Part shown: positions 63,615 through 64,000 of the stretch, in pieces
Layout: every line of letters starts with the position of its first letter
Position numbering within the stretch: the stretch's first letter is position 1
Translations under genes and position numbers: made by a program
The notes under the pieces: model-generated
Seen by the model: the letters and a program-made list of their open reading frames with translations, nothing else
What the model was told of the DNA's origin: nothing
Database searches by the model: none
Assembly: GCF_901875635.1 (NCBI RefSeq)
Contig: NZ_CABFMN010000117.1
Location: 62,001-126,000 of the forward strand
Length of the DNA stretch: 64,000 bases
DNA from: Xylophilus ampelinus
GTDB lineage: Bacteria; Pseudomonadota; Gammaproteobacteria; Burkholderiales; Burkholderiaceae_C
Reading direction: 5' to 3'

Positions 63615-64000
63615 ATGGAAATCTTCGACTACGACAACGTCCTGCTGCTGCCGCGCAAGTGCCGTGTGGAGAGCCGCTCCGAATGCGACACCAGCGTCGA
63701 GCTCGGCGGCCGCAGCTTCCGCATCCCCGTCGTGCCCGCCAACATGAAGACGGTGGTCGACGAGAAGATCTGCCTCTGGCTGGCCAAGAACGGCTACTTC
63801 TACGTGATGCACCGCTTCGACCTCGACAACGTGAAGTTCGTCGAGCACATGCAGGCGCAGGGCGTGTTCGCCTCGATCTCGCTGGGCGTGAAGAAGCCCG
63901 ACTACGACACCGTCGACCAGCTCGTGGCCAAGGGCCTCACGCCCGACTACATCACGATCGACATCGCGCACGGCCATGCCGACAGCGTGAAGAACATGAT
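63615..64000 (+). CDS. guaC: GMP reductase, 5' part
   Basis: Only the first ~128 residues are in the window; the gene runs beyond the end. The start [25 protein letters not shown] and the segment [30 protein letters not shown] are typical of GuaC type 2 (about 325 residues), and [17 protein letters not shown] contains the conserved barrel strand of the IMP dehydrogenase/GMP reductase family. It reduces GMP to IMP with NADPH in purine salvage. The catalytic cysteine is beyond the window edge. AAGGAGAGC precedes the ATG at a good distance. Confidence 0.88.
   Translation, partial: MEIFDYDNVLLLPRKCRVESRSECDTSVELGGRSFRIPVVPANMKTVVDEKICLWLAKNGYFYVMHRFDLDNVKFVEHMQAQGVFASISLGVKKPDYDTVDQLVAKGLTPDYITIDIAHGHADSVKNM

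Overview
The window looks like a chromosomal stretch of a high-GC betaproteobacterium of the order Burkholderiales, most likely family Comamonadaceae (Variovorax/Acidovorax-like). Three things support this: strong GC bias at third codon positions; gene neighbourhoods typical of that group (polA-DUF2782-thrB, xseB-ispA-dxs, a BPSS1780-type membrane protein); and many copies of short palindromic intergenic repeats (GCTAT-N7/8-ATAGC followed by a GCGCCCG-type hairpin). It is gene-dense, with no gap over 300 bp between genes. I saw no tRNA, rRNA, insertion sequence, prophage or CRISPR array.

Layout. 1-4.3 kb: the end of lapB, a ComEA-like helix-hairpin-helix protein, a TRAP transporter dctPQM and the fluoride channel crcB. 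4.5-10.7 kb: a complete Mrp/Pha cation/proton antiporter operon with subunits A and B fused. 10.9-11.9 kb: an orphan Bug-type binding protein. 12.0-19.6 kb (minus strand): a full form II carbon-monoxide-dehydrogenase-like operon, coxS-L-M-D-E-G plus an XdhC/CoxI maturation factor, facing a divergent AcoR-like regulator that lacks the AAA+ domain. 20.9-24.3 kb: a thioredoxin, then modE facing modABC with a good ModE-type palindrome between them. Molybdate uptake next to a molybdenum-hydroxylase operon is functionally coherent. 24.3-28.8 kb: a SnoaL-like protein, a hybrid histidine kinase and an EgtB/SenA-like non-heme iron enzyme.

28.9-34.0 kb: a second TRAP system whose DctP gene is convergent with its permease genes, and an orphan branched-chain amino acid binding protein. 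34.0-37.1 kb (minus): xseB-ispA-dxs, feeding isoprenoid precursor synthesis. 37.2-40.6 kb: a structured leader and a Rieske oxygenase, a DMT exporter and a sulfurtransferase. 40.6-44.0 kb: a four-gene set (DUF2796, ABC ATPase, FtsX-like permease, DUF3299) that resembles zinc-related clusters. 44.3-46.3 kb: a DUF3300 lipoprotein with an extreme glutamine-rich tail. 46.4-54.4 kb: GNAT, GH15, FAD monooxygenase, dodecin, a small acidic protein, a ZIP metal transporter, a dienelactone hydrolase and an M20 peptidase. 54.4-64.0 kb: polA, DUF2782, thrB, a BPSS1780 protein, uvrD, azurin facing ompW with an FNR/Anr-like site between them, and the start of guaC.

The features most worth a second look are the repeat families, which have invaded coding sequence (inside uvrD, inside an ABC permease, at the start codon of the ZIP gene and at the stop codon of mrpG); the structured RNA-like leader before the Rieske oxygenase; the complete form II cox set with its shortened regulator; the EgtB/SenA-like enzyme with an apparently altered iron-ligand motif; and the glutamine-rich DUF3300 protein. 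No single locus is clearly a new defence or mobile system.
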